In this document: positions 31,949 to 39,888 of the stretch, one piece after another
Position numbering within the stretch: position 1 is the stretch's first letter
Layout: each line of letters starts with the position of its first letter
Assembly: GCF_004331465.1 (NCBI RefSeq)
Contig: NZ_SJKB01000018.1
Span: 62,001 to 126,000 of the forward strand
Source: Kribbella pittospori
Lineage (GTDB): Bacteria > Actinomycetota > Actinomycetes > Propionibacteriales > Kribbellaceae
Reading direction: 5' to 3'
Length of the DNA: 64,000 nucleotides
The notes under the pieces: generated by a model
Told to the model about the DNA's origin: nothing
The model's database searches: none
What the model saw: only the letters and a program-made list of their open reading frames with translations
Position numbers and translations under genes: made by a program

Positions 31949-32025
31949 ACCCCAACCACCGCTGACAGTGGTCTGCCTCACTAGGCTGTTGGCGACTTCA
32001 GCGACCTCTGGAAGGACCCTGGACC

Positions 32026-33237
32026 ATGGCTGCCGACAAGTCTGTCCGCAGAGTTGCCCTGCTCACCGCCGGCGGGCTCGCGCCCTGCCTGTCGTCCGCC
32101 GTCGGCGGGCTGATCGAGCGCTACACCGAGGTGGCGCCCGACGTCGAGATCATCGCCTACCTGAACGGGTACCACGGCCTGCTCAGCGGCCGATACGTCG
32201 AGGTGACGCCGGAGGTACGGGAGAAGGCGTCCCTGCTGCACAAGTTCGGCGGCAGCCCGATCGGGAACAGCCGGGTCAAGCTGACCAACACCGCCGACCT
32301 GGTCAAGCGCGGCCTGATCGCCGAGGGCCAGAACGCGCTCCAGGTCGCGGCCGAGCGACTCGTCACCGACGGCGTCGACGTACTGCACACCATCGGTGGT
32401 GACGACACCAACACCACCGCGGCGGATCTGGCGGCGTACCTGCACGAGCACGACTACGACCTGACCGTGGTCGGCCTGCCGAAGACGATCGACAACGACG
32501 TGATCCCGATCCGGCAGAGCCTGGGTGCGTGGACCGCGGCCGAGCAGGGTGCGCTGTTCGCCCGCAACATCATCGGCGAGCACAGCTCGAACCCCCGGAT
32601 GCTGATCGTCCACGAGGTGATGGGCCGCAACTGCGGTTGGTTGACCGCGGCAACGGCCCGGGAGTACCGCGACTGGTGGAAGCAGCAGGAGTGGAACCCG
32701 GGCATCGGCCTGGACGCGGCCGGCTGGGACGTGCACGCGGTGTACGTGCCGGAGGAGACGATCGACCTGGACGCCGAGGCGGAGCGGCTCGGAAAGGTGA
32801 TGGACGAGCACGACTGCGTCAACATCTTCCTGTCCGAAGGTGCCGGCGTGGAGTCGATCGTGGCCGAGCTGGAGGCCCGGGGCGAGGAGGTCGGCCGGGA
32901 CCCGTTCGGTCACGTCAAGCTGGACACGATCAACCCGGGTGCCTGGTTCGCCAAGCAGTTCGCCGAGCGGATCGGCGCCGAGAAGACGATGGTGCAGAAG
33001 AGCGGCTACTTCAGCCGTTCGGCCGCGGCCAACGACCGCGACCTGGCCCTGATCAAGGAGTGCACCGACTACGCCGTCGACGCGGCGCTGCGCGGTGAGA
33101 GCGGTGTGGTCGGCCACGACGAGGAGCGCGGCGACGAACTGCGCGCGATCGAGTTCCCGCGGATCGCCGGCGGCAAGAAGTTCGACCCGGGCGTCGACTG
33201 GTTCGTCGCGCTGAAGGCCGAACTCAGCCAGCCCTAG
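32026..33237 (+). CDS. Phosphofructokinase, PPi-dependent signature (PFP-like)
   Basis: 403 residues of the PFKA fold. TAGGLAPCLSSAVGG is the phosphate-donor loop. The active-site GGDD (124-127, HTIGGDDTN) has aspartate where ATP-PFKs have glycine, and PKTIDND (152-158) has lysine where ATP enzymes usually have G; both are established marks of pyrophosphate-dependent fructose-6-phosphate phosphotransferases. It has longer inserts than classical PfkA, as seen in actinobacterial PFPs. It catalyses F6P + PPi to F1,6BP reversibly in the cytoplasm. A single gene, followed after 1 base by a convergent phosphatase gene. Confidence 0.9.
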   Translation: MAADKSVRRVALLTAGGLAPCLSSAVGGLIERYTEVAPDVEIIAYLNGYHGLLSGRYVEVTPEVREKASLLHKFGGSPIGNSRVKLTNTADLVKRGLIAEGQNALQVAAERLVTDGVDVLHTIGGDDTNTTAADLAAYLHEHDYDLTVVGLPKTIDNDVIPIRQSLGAWTAAEQGALFARNIIGEHSSNPRMLIVHEVMGRNCGWLTAATAREYRDWWKQQEWNPGIGLDAAGWDVHAVYVPEETIDLDAEAERLGKVMDEHDCVNIFLSEGAGVESIVAELEARGEEVGRDPFGHVKLDTINPGAWFAKQFAERIGAEKTMVQKSGYFSRSAAANDRDLALIKECTDYAVDAALRGESGVVGHDEERGDELRAIEFPRIAGGKKFDPGVDWFVALKAELSQP

Positions 33238-33238
33238 C

Positions 33239-33670
33239 TCACCGGAGGCGGTCGACCCAGAGGTCGGCCGCCTTCTCGATCTGCGCAAGGACGTCCTCGA
33301 ACCCGGCGTCGTCCCCGTAGTACGGATCCGGTACGTCGACGTCCGCGAACAACTGCACCGGGACGGCCGCGCGACCTCGCCGGGTCAGCGCGGACAGATG
33401 TCCCGAGTCCATCGCGAGCACGAGATCGCGCTCCGCGAACCACCCGGCCCGGAACTGCCGGGCCCGGTGCGCACTGCCGTCGTACCCGCGGCGGCGCAAC
33501 GCCGCCGCGGCCCGCGGATCCATCGGGTCGCCGACATGCCACCCGCCCGTGCCCGAGCTGGTGACCTGTACGTCGTCGATCCCCGCCTCGGCGAGTTTGG
33601 CCCGCAGCACGACCTCGCCGATCGGCGACCGGCAGATGTTGCCAGAGCAGACGATCTCAACCCGCCTCAT
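33239..33670 (-). CDS. Low-molecular-weight protein-tyrosine phosphatase
   Basis: 143 residues. The signature CxxxxxR(S) loop is C8-SGNIC-R14-S15 (EIVCSGNICRSP) and the general-acid loop is VPDPYYGDDAGFEDVL. It hydrolyses phosphotyrosine (or arginine phosphate in some families) on cytoplasmic or secreted proteins; actinobacterial homologues include PtpA. The start ATG 33670 is 1 base from the stop of the next gene upstream on the same strand, so it belongs to a two-gene transcript with the holin-like membrane protein. Confidence 0.92.
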   Translation of the reverse strand: MRRVEIVCSGNICRSPIGEVVLRAKLAEAGIDDVQVTSSGTGGWHVGDPMDPRAAAALRRRGYDGSAHRARQFRAGWFAERDLVLAMDSGHLSALTRRGRAAVPVQLFADVDVPDPYYGDDAGFEDVLAQIEKAADLWVDRLR

Positions 33671-33671
33671 G

Positions 33672-34058
33672 TCACTTGATCTCGGCCTTGTCCGGGAGGA
33701 CGGCGTTGATGATGATGCCGACGACGGTGATGATGAACGCGCCGAGCAGGGCGTTCCAGAAGCCGTCGACGTGGAACTGGACGTCCAGCTTCCCGGTGAT
33801 CCACGAGGTGAGCAGCAGCATCGCCGCGTTGATGACGAAGGTGAGCAGCCCCAGCGTCAGGATGATGAACGGGAGCGACAGCAGCTTCACGACGGGCTTC
33901 ACGATCGCGTTCACCACACCGAAGATCGCGGCGACAATCAGCAGCGTGAGAATCCGCCGGCCCGTGGTCGCACCCTGCAGGGTGATCCCGGCGACGATCC
34001 AGCTGGCGATCGCCAGCGCGACCGCGTTGGCGAGCAGCCTGATGACCAAGTTCTTCAT
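33672..34058 (-). CDS. Phage-holin-4-like membrane protein (YvlD-type)
   Basis: 128 residues with four hydrophobic helices: MKNLVIRLLANAVALAIASWIVAGI; ILTLLIVAAIFGVVNAIVKPVVKLLSLPFIILTLGLLTFVINAAMLLL; and the C-terminal FHVDGFWNALLGAFIITVVGIIINAVL. The NAIVKPVVKLLSLP and FxVDGFWxALLGA blocks are diagnostic of the bacterial family annotated phage_holin_4_2. These are chromosomal proteins, not prophage, and are linked in Firmicutes to envelope stress (YvlD). Start ATG 34058; the longer open frame upstream is not supported. Stop 1 base before the phosphatase ATG. Confidence 0.87.
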   Translation of the reverse strand: MKNLVIRLLANAVALAIASWIVAGITLQGATTGRRILTLLIVAAIFGVVNAIVKPVVKLLSLPFIILTLGLLTFVINAAMLLLTSWITGKLDVQFHVDGFWNALLGAFIITVVGIIINAVLPDKAEIK

Positions 34059-34124
34059 GCCGTCGATCCTCCCATCCGAGCGGTAGCACCCAGGCCCGGC
34101 GCGACCCTGAGCCGACCCCTGACC

Positions 34125-34155
34125 TTGACACGAGAATGACCAAGTGATCTGATCA
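34125..34155 (+). promoter_or_regulatory. Promoter and overlapping palindromic operator of the sugar-acid operon
   Basis: TTGACA (34125-34130) is a perfect -35. About 17 bases on lies TGATC-T-GATCA (34145-34155), an 11-bp perfect dyad with outer AA/TT matches, covering the -10 position. The operon's first ATG (34161) would then be at or near the transcript start (leaderless). The dyad fits the TnxTNNNAxnA style of FCD-GntR operators; the operon's own GntR (35299) is the likely binder. Confidence 0.6.
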
Positions 34156-34160
34156 TTTTC

Positions 34161-35302
34161 ATGTTTCGACATCGGTGGGTCGCTGCAGTCGGAGTGGTGT
34201 CGTTGACCGCTGGAGCAATCACGTCGCCTGCGGTTGCGTCCGGGACACCGGATTGCAGCGCGGTGCGAACCAACTGGACGGCGACGGCCGAGCCGCACGC
34301 GGCGCCGGAGTCGCTGCTGAACGCCTACAGCAACTCCGGCAAGGGCTGGACCGGTGCGGACAGCACCTACTCGGTCCAGCTGCCCGGCGGCCGGACCGCC
34401 TGGGTCTTCTCGGACACGTTCCTCGGCCCGGTCAACCCGGATGGCAGCCGCCCGACCACAACGCCGTTCATCAACAACTCGTTCGTGGTCCAGCAAGGCA
34501 AGACGCTGAAGACCGTCACCGGCGGTACGCCGGCCAACCCGACGGCGCTCCTGGCACCCCGGCCAACGGCTGGTACTGGGTCGGCGCGGCGGCGACCAGC
34601 CACGCCGGTCGGTACCTCGACGTCACCGCACTGCGGTTCGAGAAGACCGGTCCGGGTCAGTGGGACTGGCACTGGGCCAGCAACTACCTTGCGCGGTTCG
34701 ACAGCAAGACACTCAAGCTGCGCTCGCTCACCCCGCTCCCGTCAGCCGCCAACGTGCAGTGGTCCGCCTGGCTGCTGAGCGACCGCGATTACACCTATAT
34801 CTACGGTGTCGAGGACCTGGGCAGCTCGAAGTACCAGCACGTCGCGCGGGTCCGTGGCGATGACCTCACCGCGAAGCCGTGGGAGTACTGGACCGGGTCC
34901 GGCTGGTCGGCGGACGAGACCGCCTCGGCCCGAGTGCTGGAGGGCGTCGCCAACGAGCACAGCGTGACGCGCTGGCACGACGGCTACGTGCTGGTCACCC
35001 ACGACACCAAAGAGCTGTTCAGCAAGCGCGTCCTCGGGTACTTCTCCTGCTCGCCGACCGGTCCGTTCGTCAAGCCGGTCGAGCTCTACCAGACCCCGGA
35101 GACCGGAGCGACCGGGAGCTACGGGAACGCCAACATCATCACGTACAACTCCCACGACCACCCGGACCTGCGCCGCGGCAACCAGCTCCTGGTCAGCTAC
35201 AACGTCAACAGCCTCGACGCCAACACCGACCTGTACGCCGACGTGAGCATCTACCGGCCACGGTTCGTCGGAGTGACCCTGGCCCCGGCGGGAGCACAGT
35301 GA
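34161..35302 (+). pseudogene. Secreted DUF5005/DUF4185-like beta-propeller protein, frameshifted
   Basis: The first frame gives MFRHRWVAAVGVVSLTAGAI with a Sec signal (cleavage near AVAS), then GWTGADSTYSVQLPGGRTAWVFSDTFLGPV up to TPANPTALLAP. After a CCCC run at 34557-34560 homology continues in the next frame: NGWYWVGAAATSHAGRYLDV to the stop at 35302 (DHPDLRRGNQLLVSYNVNS). One missing C would restore a protein of about 380 residues. The domain is a predicted five-bladed propeller found in secreted glycan-related proteins. It is the first gene of the operon; its stop overlaps the GntR start (GTGA). Real frameshift or base-calling error cannot be separated here. Confidence 0.8.
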
Positions 35303-36030
35303 GCTCATCGGGTGGCGTCGTACGCCGGAGCCTTCTCGACGATCTGGCCGCGTCGATGCTGGCGCTGATCGCCGACCGCAAGCTGTCGTCCGGTGACCAG
35401 TTCGAATCGGTGCGGTCACTGGCCGACCGCTTCAAGGTCGCCGTACCGACAGTGCGGGAGGCGCTCCGCCGGCTGGAGGCCACGGGCGCCGTCGAGCTCC
35501 GGCACGGATCAGGCGTGTACGTCGGTCCGCACGTCGGCCGACTGGTTCTGGCCAACCCGCTGGCTCCGACGCCGTCGGCAGATCGCCTGGTCGAGTTGCT
35601 GCAGGCGAGGGCGCTGATCGAGCCACCGGTCGCCGCACTGGCGGCGCGGGTCCGCGCCGAGAGCGCGCTGCAGCAGATGGAACGTGATCTGACCGCTGCG
35701 GCCGAGCAGATCGCGGCCGGGGACCACGCCCAGCTGGCCGAGGTCAACATGGACTTCCACCGCTCGCTGGCGCAGGCGTCCGGCAACGCGACGCTGGCCG
35801 AGGTGGTCGAGTCAGTGACGGTCGTCAACGTCCGTGAGCAGCTGGAGATCCTGCACATCCACGGCGATCGGCAGACCGATCTGGACGAGCACCGGGCCAT
35901 CCACGCAGCCGTCCTGGCCGGCGACTCCGAGCTGGCCGAGCGGCTGACCCGCGAGCACCTCGACGGAGTCCTTGCCGTCATCAACGAACGTGTCAACCCG
36001 CCCCAAGACCCCAGCACCCCTGAGAGCTGA
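35299..36030 (+). CDS. GntR-family regulator, FadR/FCD type (operon-local)
   Basis: 243 residues. The winged helix is about 10-75 (LLDDLAASMLALIADRKLSSGDQFESVRSLADRFKVAVPTVREALRRLEATGAVELRHGSGVYVG). The FCD domain has metal-type residues (VNMDFHRSLAQASGN, DEHRAIHAAVLAGD, REHLDGVLAVINER). It probably binds a sugar-acid intermediate and represses the operon it sits in. The GTG start overlaps the previous stop (GTGA). The frame extends back to 34879, but that part is out of frame with the real upstream gene. The ABC binding protein starts 14 bases downstream. Confidence 0.9.
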   Translation: MSSSGGVVRRSLLDDLAASMLALIADRKLSSGDQFESVRSLADRFKVAVPTVREALRRLEATGAVELRHGSGVYVGPHVGRLVLANPLAPTPSADRLVELLQARALIEPPVAALAARVRAESALQQMERDLTAAAEQIAAGDHAQLAEVNMDFHRSLAQASGNATLAEVVESVTVVNVREQLEILHIHGDRQTDLDEHRAIHAAVLAGDSELAERLTREHLDGVLAVINERVNPPQDPSTPES

Positions 36031-36044
36031 GAGGACGCACCACA

Positions 36045-37328
36045 ATGCGACGCATCACCAATCGGAAAGCACTGACCGCTCTGGCGGTGGCCGGCGCGCT
36101 CGTGCTGTCCGCCTGCGGGGGCAATGGCGGCTCGAGTGCCGCCAAGGGCGAGGACAAGCCGGTCGACTCGCTGAAGTTCTACAACGACAAGGGCGGCTGG
36201 AAGGACGCCTTCGTCCAGGTCGGCGCGGCCAGCAAGAAGGACGTCGGCGTCGGGATGGAGCCGGTCGGCTACTCCGACTCCAACACCTACACCGCGTTCA
36301 TCCGGTCGTCGTTCCGGACCAAGGAGAAGGCGGACCTGTTCAGCTGGCACACCGGCAAGGAGCTTCAGGATCTGGTGGACCAGAAGCTCGTCGCCGAGAC
36401 CACGGACCAGTGGAGCAAGGCGGTTGCTGACGGCAACATCCCGGAGCAGCTCAAGCAGTACTTCACCTTCGACGGCAAGCAGTACTGTCTCCCGCTGCTC
36501 GCGGGCTACTGGGTGATGTACTACAACAAGGCCGTCTTCAAGAAGGCCGGGATCACCGAGACCCCGAAGAGCTGGGCGGACCTGATGACGGTGGCCGACA
36601 AGGTCAAGGCCGTCGGAGTGAAGCCGTTCTACCAGACCAACATCCTGTTCAGCTTCGTCTGGTTCGAGACGCTGCTGGCCGGTAAGGACCCGGACCTGTA
36701 CGACGCGCTGGCCACCGGCAAGGCGAAGTACACCGACCCGGGTGTGGTCGAGGTGATGAACGAGTGGAAGAAGATGATCGAGGCCGGCGACTTCAGCGAC
36801 CCGGGATCGAAGACCGAGCCACAGGCGCAGCTGAAGAGCGGCGCTGTCGGGATGATCAACTTCGGCACCTGGTTCAGCGGCAACCTGAACACGCTGAAGA
36901 TGAAGGCCGGCACCGACTACGACTTCTTCCTGATCCCGAACGTGAATCCGTCGCTGCCGAAGACCTCGATGATCTTCGAGACCGGTCCGGTCTGCTCGGC
37001 CGCCGCGAGTGATCACGCCTCGACGGTGAAGAAGTGGACCGACTGGTGGGTCACGCCGCAGGCGCAGACGGCCTGGGCGAACGCCCGCGGCGATCTGTCG
37101 TTCAATCCGAAGGCCGAGGTGAAGGACCCGGGCCTGGCGGCGCTGAACAAGGACGTCGGCGGTGACGGCTACCGGCTGATCAACCGCTGGTTCGAGGCGA
37201 CGCCGGTGCCGGTGGCGAACAAGGCGCTCGAGGTGTTCGGTGCGTTCGTCACGAAGCCGGGCGATCCGATGCCCGGCCTGCAGAAGATCCAGGCCGAGGC
37301 GGACGCGTACTGGGCCAAGCAGAAGTGA
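36045..37328 (+). CDS. ABC transporter sugar-type solute-binding lipoprotein
   Basis: 427 residues. Lipoprotein signal: RKALTALAVAGALVLSACGG, with the lipid-modified cysteine at about residue 25. A type-1 extracellular solute-binding fold follows: TAFIRSSFRTKEKADLFSWHTGKELQDLVDQ, WVMYYNKAVFKKAGI-TETPKSWADL and AQLKSGAVGMINFGTWFSGNL. It delivers a (probably oligo)saccharide or sugar acid to the two permeases downstream. No ATPase gene is in the operon; the shared multiple-sugar ATPase MsiK, typical of actinobacteria, probably powers it (inference). RBS GAGAGGA before ATG 36045. Confidence 0.93.
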   Translation: MRRITNRKALTALAVAGALVLSACGGNGGSSAAKGEDKPVDSLKFYNDKGGWKDAFVQVGAASKKDVGVGMEPVGYSDSNTYTAFIRSSFRTKEKADLFSWHTGKELQDLVDQKLVAETTDQWSKAVADGNIPEQLKQYFTFDGKQYCLPLLAGYWVMYYNKAVFKKAGITETPKSWADLMTVADKVKAVGVKPFYQTNILFSFVWFETLLAGKDPDLYDALATGKAKYTDPGVVEVMNEWKKMIEAGDFSDPGSKTEPQAQLKSGAVGMINFGTWFSGNLNTLKMKAGTDYDFFLIPNVNPSLPKTSMIFETGPVCSAAASDHASTVKKWTDWWVTPQAQTAWANARGDLSFNPKAEVKDPGLAALNKDVGGDGYRLINRWFEATPVPVANKALEVFGAFVTKPGDPMPGLQKIQAEADAYWAKQK

Positions 37329-38254
37329 CCTCGACGATCGAGCGGCCGGCACCCGTGAAGCGCCGTACGACTGGGCAGCAGTCGGCGCGGACGGGTGCCA
37401 GAGCCGCGCCGCTGTTCGGCCTGCCGGCCGTGGGCGTGGTCGCACTGCTGCTGTACCTGCCGTTCCTCTGGACGACGTACGTCAGCTTCACCGACTACGA
37501 CGGTCTGGCTTCACCGATCTGGTCCGGGCTGGCGAACTACAAGGCGATGTTCAGCGACCCGGATCTCACCGGTGCGCTGGTCAACACGCTGCTGTGGGTC
37601 GTCGGCATGGTGACCCTGCCGGTGGTGCTCGGGCTACTGATCGCCGTACTGACGTATGGGCACAAGTGGGGCACCTGGCTGCGGTTGCCGTTCCTGCTGC
37701 CGTACGCGATCTCCGGTGTGGCCGTGGGTGTCATCTGGGGCTTCGTACTGCAGCCGGACGGCGCGCTCGGGCAGATGCTGGGGTTCTTCGGCCTTCCTGG
37801 TGCGCACACCGGCTGGCTGCAGGCCGGTCCGGGCAACACGCTGATGATGATCGTGGCCGTTACCTGGCAGGCGGCCGGTGTGAACGCACTGCTGTTCGTG
37901 GTCGGGCTGCAGTCCATTCCGGCCGAGCCGCTGGAGGCCGCTCGGCTGGATGGTGCGGAGGGCTTCCGGATGTTCTGGCACCAGCTGTGGCCGCAGTTGC
38001 GGCCGATCACCACGGTCGTCATCGGCCTGTCGATCGTCGGCAGCCTGAAGACGTTCGACGTGGTGTGGGTGATGACGCAGGGCGGACCCGGTACGTCGTC
38101 GGAGACGCTCGCGCTGTCCATGTACAAGGAGACGTTCGTGCTGAACGACTACGGGCAGGGCGCCGCGATCGCGCTGTTCCTGAGCCTGGTCACCTTTGCC
38201 GCGTCGATCCTCTATCTCCGCTACCAGTTGGGAGATTCGCGTGAGCAGGGTTAA
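37325..38254 (+). CDS. ABC transporter permease, MalF/UgpA type
   Basis: 309 residues with six predicted helices and the EAA-loop motif EAARLDGAEGFRMFWHQLWPQLRPI in the cytoplasmic loop before helix 5, the ATPase contact site of sugar importers. The N-terminal basic stretch precedes LFGLPAVGVVALLLYLPFLWTTYVSFTDYD. The GTG start overlaps the binding-protein stop (GTGA). It forms the membrane channel with the next gene. Confidence 0.93.
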   Translation: MTSTIERPAPVKRRTTGQQSARTGARAAPLFGLPAVGVVALLLYLPFLWTTYVSFTDYDGLASPIWSGLANYKAMFSDPDLTGALVNTLLWVVGMVTLPVVLGLLIAVLTYGHKWGTWLRLPFLLPYAISGVAVGVIWGFVLQPDGALGQMLGFFGLPGAHTGWLQAGPGNTLMMIVAVTWQAAGVNALLFVVGLQSIPAEPLEAARLDGAEGFRMFWHQLWPQLRPITTVVIGLSIVGSLKTFDVVWVMTQGGPGTSSETLALSMYKETFVLNDYGQGAAIALFLSLVTFAASILYLRYQLGDSREQG

Positions 38255-39050
38255 GACTCCCTTCCTCGTTGTCCTCGGCCTGATCTGGCTCGCGCCGGTG
38301 TACCTGCTGATCGTGAACGCGTCCAAGGCCGTCGACGGCTACGACGCGGCGACGGTGTGGAAGCCGGCCGGGTTCTCGCTGTTCACGAACTTCGCGGACG
38401 CGTGGAACAAGGCCGCATTGGGCGACACGCTGGTCGCGACGACGCTGTACAGCGTGATCGCGCCGGTGCTCGCGGTCCTGATCGGTGCGGCCGCCGGATA
38501 TGCGATCGTCGTACTTAAGCTGAAGCGCGGATTCCTGTGGTTCGTGTTCATCTTCGGTGGCACGATCTTCCCGCTGCAGATGATCCTGATGCCGCTGTTC
38601 TCCGGGTACGCCGACTCCGGGCTGTACGACACCCGGGTCGGGATGATCATCGTCTACACCGCGATCAGCGTGCCGTTCTCGGCGTTCGTGATGCGGAACT
38701 TCTTCACCGGGATCGCGCGGAGCGTGTTCGAGGCCGCGGTCGTCGACGGCGGCGGACTGTTCCGGATCTTCCGCAGCATCTACCTGCCGATGGCGGGTTC
38801 GGCACTGGCCGCGATCTTCATCCTGCAGGCGACGTTCGTCTGGAACGACCTGCTGCTGGGCCTGACCTTGAGTCAGTCGGAATCGGTCCGCCCGATCATG
38901 CCCGCTCTCACCGGCCTGCAGAGCACGTACGGCGGCGCCGCCCTGCCCACCGTCCTGGCCGGCGGACTCCTGGTCTCCCTCCCCACCGTCATCCTCTTCC
39001 TCGCCGCCCAACGCTTCTTCTCCCGGGGCCTCGCCCTCGGCCAGTTCTGA
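38241..39050 (+). CDS. ABC transporter permease, MalG/UgpE type
   Basis: 269 residues with six helices and the EAA motif EAAVVDGGGLFRIFRSIYLPMAGSALAAIF. N-terminal FLVVLGLIWLAPVYLLIVNA. Partner of the previous permease. GTG 38241 follows GGGAGA and overlaps the previous gene by 14 bases. The last ~170 bases (38880-39050) use strikingly C-ending codons compared with the rest of the gene. Confidence 0.92.
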   Translation: MSRVKTPFLVVLGLIWLAPVYLLIVNASKAVDGYDAATVWKPAGFSLFTNFADAWNKAALGDTLVATTLYSVIAPVLAVLIGAAAGYAIVVLKLKRGFLWFVFIFGGTIFPLQMILMPLFSGYADSGLYDTRVGMIIVYTAISVPFSAFVMRNFFTGIARSVFEAAVVDGGGLFRIFRSIYLPMAGSALAAIFILQATFVWNDLLLGLTLSQSESVRPIMPALTGLQSTYGGAALPTVLAGGLLVSLPTVILFLAAQRFFSRGLALGQF

Positions 39051-39060
39051 AAGGACACAT

Positions 39061-39888
39061 ATGTCGCAGGATCCTGGCGCCACCTCCGGTGGCGAAGTGC
39101 AAAGCGCCGCCTCCGGCGGCGGGGGTGGGGGGCACCGCACAGTCGTCGTGACCGGGGGGGCCGCCGGGATCGGGCGGGGTGCTGTCGAAAAGTTTGTTGC
39201 CGAAGGCGACCACGTGGTCGTGCTCGATCGGGACGCAGATGCGCTTGCGGCGCTCGAGAAGGAGTTGGGCGTCCGCGGGCTCGTGGTCGACGTGGGTGAC
39301 CGGGGTGCGTTGGCAGGAGCTGCGGAGCAGCTCGAGAGCGTGGATGTGCTGGTCTGTGCGGCTGGGATTCAGCGGTACGGGACTGTTGTGGATACGCCGC
39401 CGGACGTCTTCGATGAAGTGATGGCGGTGAATGTCGGCGGGGTGTTCTTTGCCTGTCAGGCCTTCGTGCCGAAGCTCCCACGCGGCGGAAGTGTTGTGGT
39501 GGTTTCGTCGGTGCAGGCCTACGCGGCGCAGACGAGTGTGGCGGCGTACTCGATGGGGAAGGGCGCGCTGCTCAGCCTCGTGCGGGCGATGGCGGTGGAC
39601 CACGCCGCGGACGGGATCCGCGTGAACGCGGTCTGCCCGGGATCGGTCGACACTCCGATGCTGCGGACGTCCGCAGCGCAGTTCGGTGGTGGGCGATCGA
39701 CCGACGAGGTGGTCGCCGAGTGGGGTCGCTCGCATCCGCTCGGGCGGGTGGCGACACCCGGAGAAATTGCCGAGGTCATCCATTTCCTGGCCTCACCGGG
39801 TGCCGCGTTCGTCACCGGCGCGGATGTGAAAGTGGACGGCGGACTGACCGCCGGACTGGCCGTCGTACTGCCGGAGGACACCAAGTGA
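39061..39888 (+). CDS. SDR-family oxidoreductase with repeat-derived N-terminal extension
   Basis: 275 residues. Classical SDR: TGGAAGIGRG (TGxxxGxG) cofactor motif, CAAGIQ (NAG-like), catalytic S (VVSSVQAYAA), Y-x-x-x-K (YSMGKGAL), and PGSVDTPM. NAD(P)-dependent oxidation of a sugar or sugar-acid hydroxyl is likely (inference from operon). The first 24 residues are Gly/Ser-rich and are encoded by two small hairpins GCCACC-tcc-GGTGGC and GCCGCC-tcc-GGCGGC (39079-39121), which looks like insertion of a short palindromic repeat into the gene start. ATG 39061 is preceded by AAAGGA. Stop overlaps the next start (GTGA). Confidence 0.87.
   Translation: MSQDPGATSGGEVQSAASGGGGGGHRTVVVTGGAAGIGRGAVEKFVAEGDHVVVLDRDADALAALEKELGVRGLVVDVGDRGALAGAAEQLESVDVLVCAAGIQRYGTVVDTPPDVFDEVMAVNVGGVFFACQAFVPKLPRGGSVVVVSSVQAYAAQTSVAAYSMGKGALLSLVRAMAVDHAADGIRVNAVCPGSVDTPMLRTSAAQFGGGRSTDEVVAEWGRSHPLGRVATPGEIAEVIHFLASPGAAFVTGADVKVDGGLTAGLAVVLPEDTK

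Noticed and set aside
33672..34058. Prophage remnant suggested by the holin-like name
   Set aside because: The family is a chromosomal membrane-protein family and no phage genes surround it.
35205..37445. 746-residue minus-strand open frame
   Set aside because: Antisense of the GntR and binding-protein genes; no recognisable motif.
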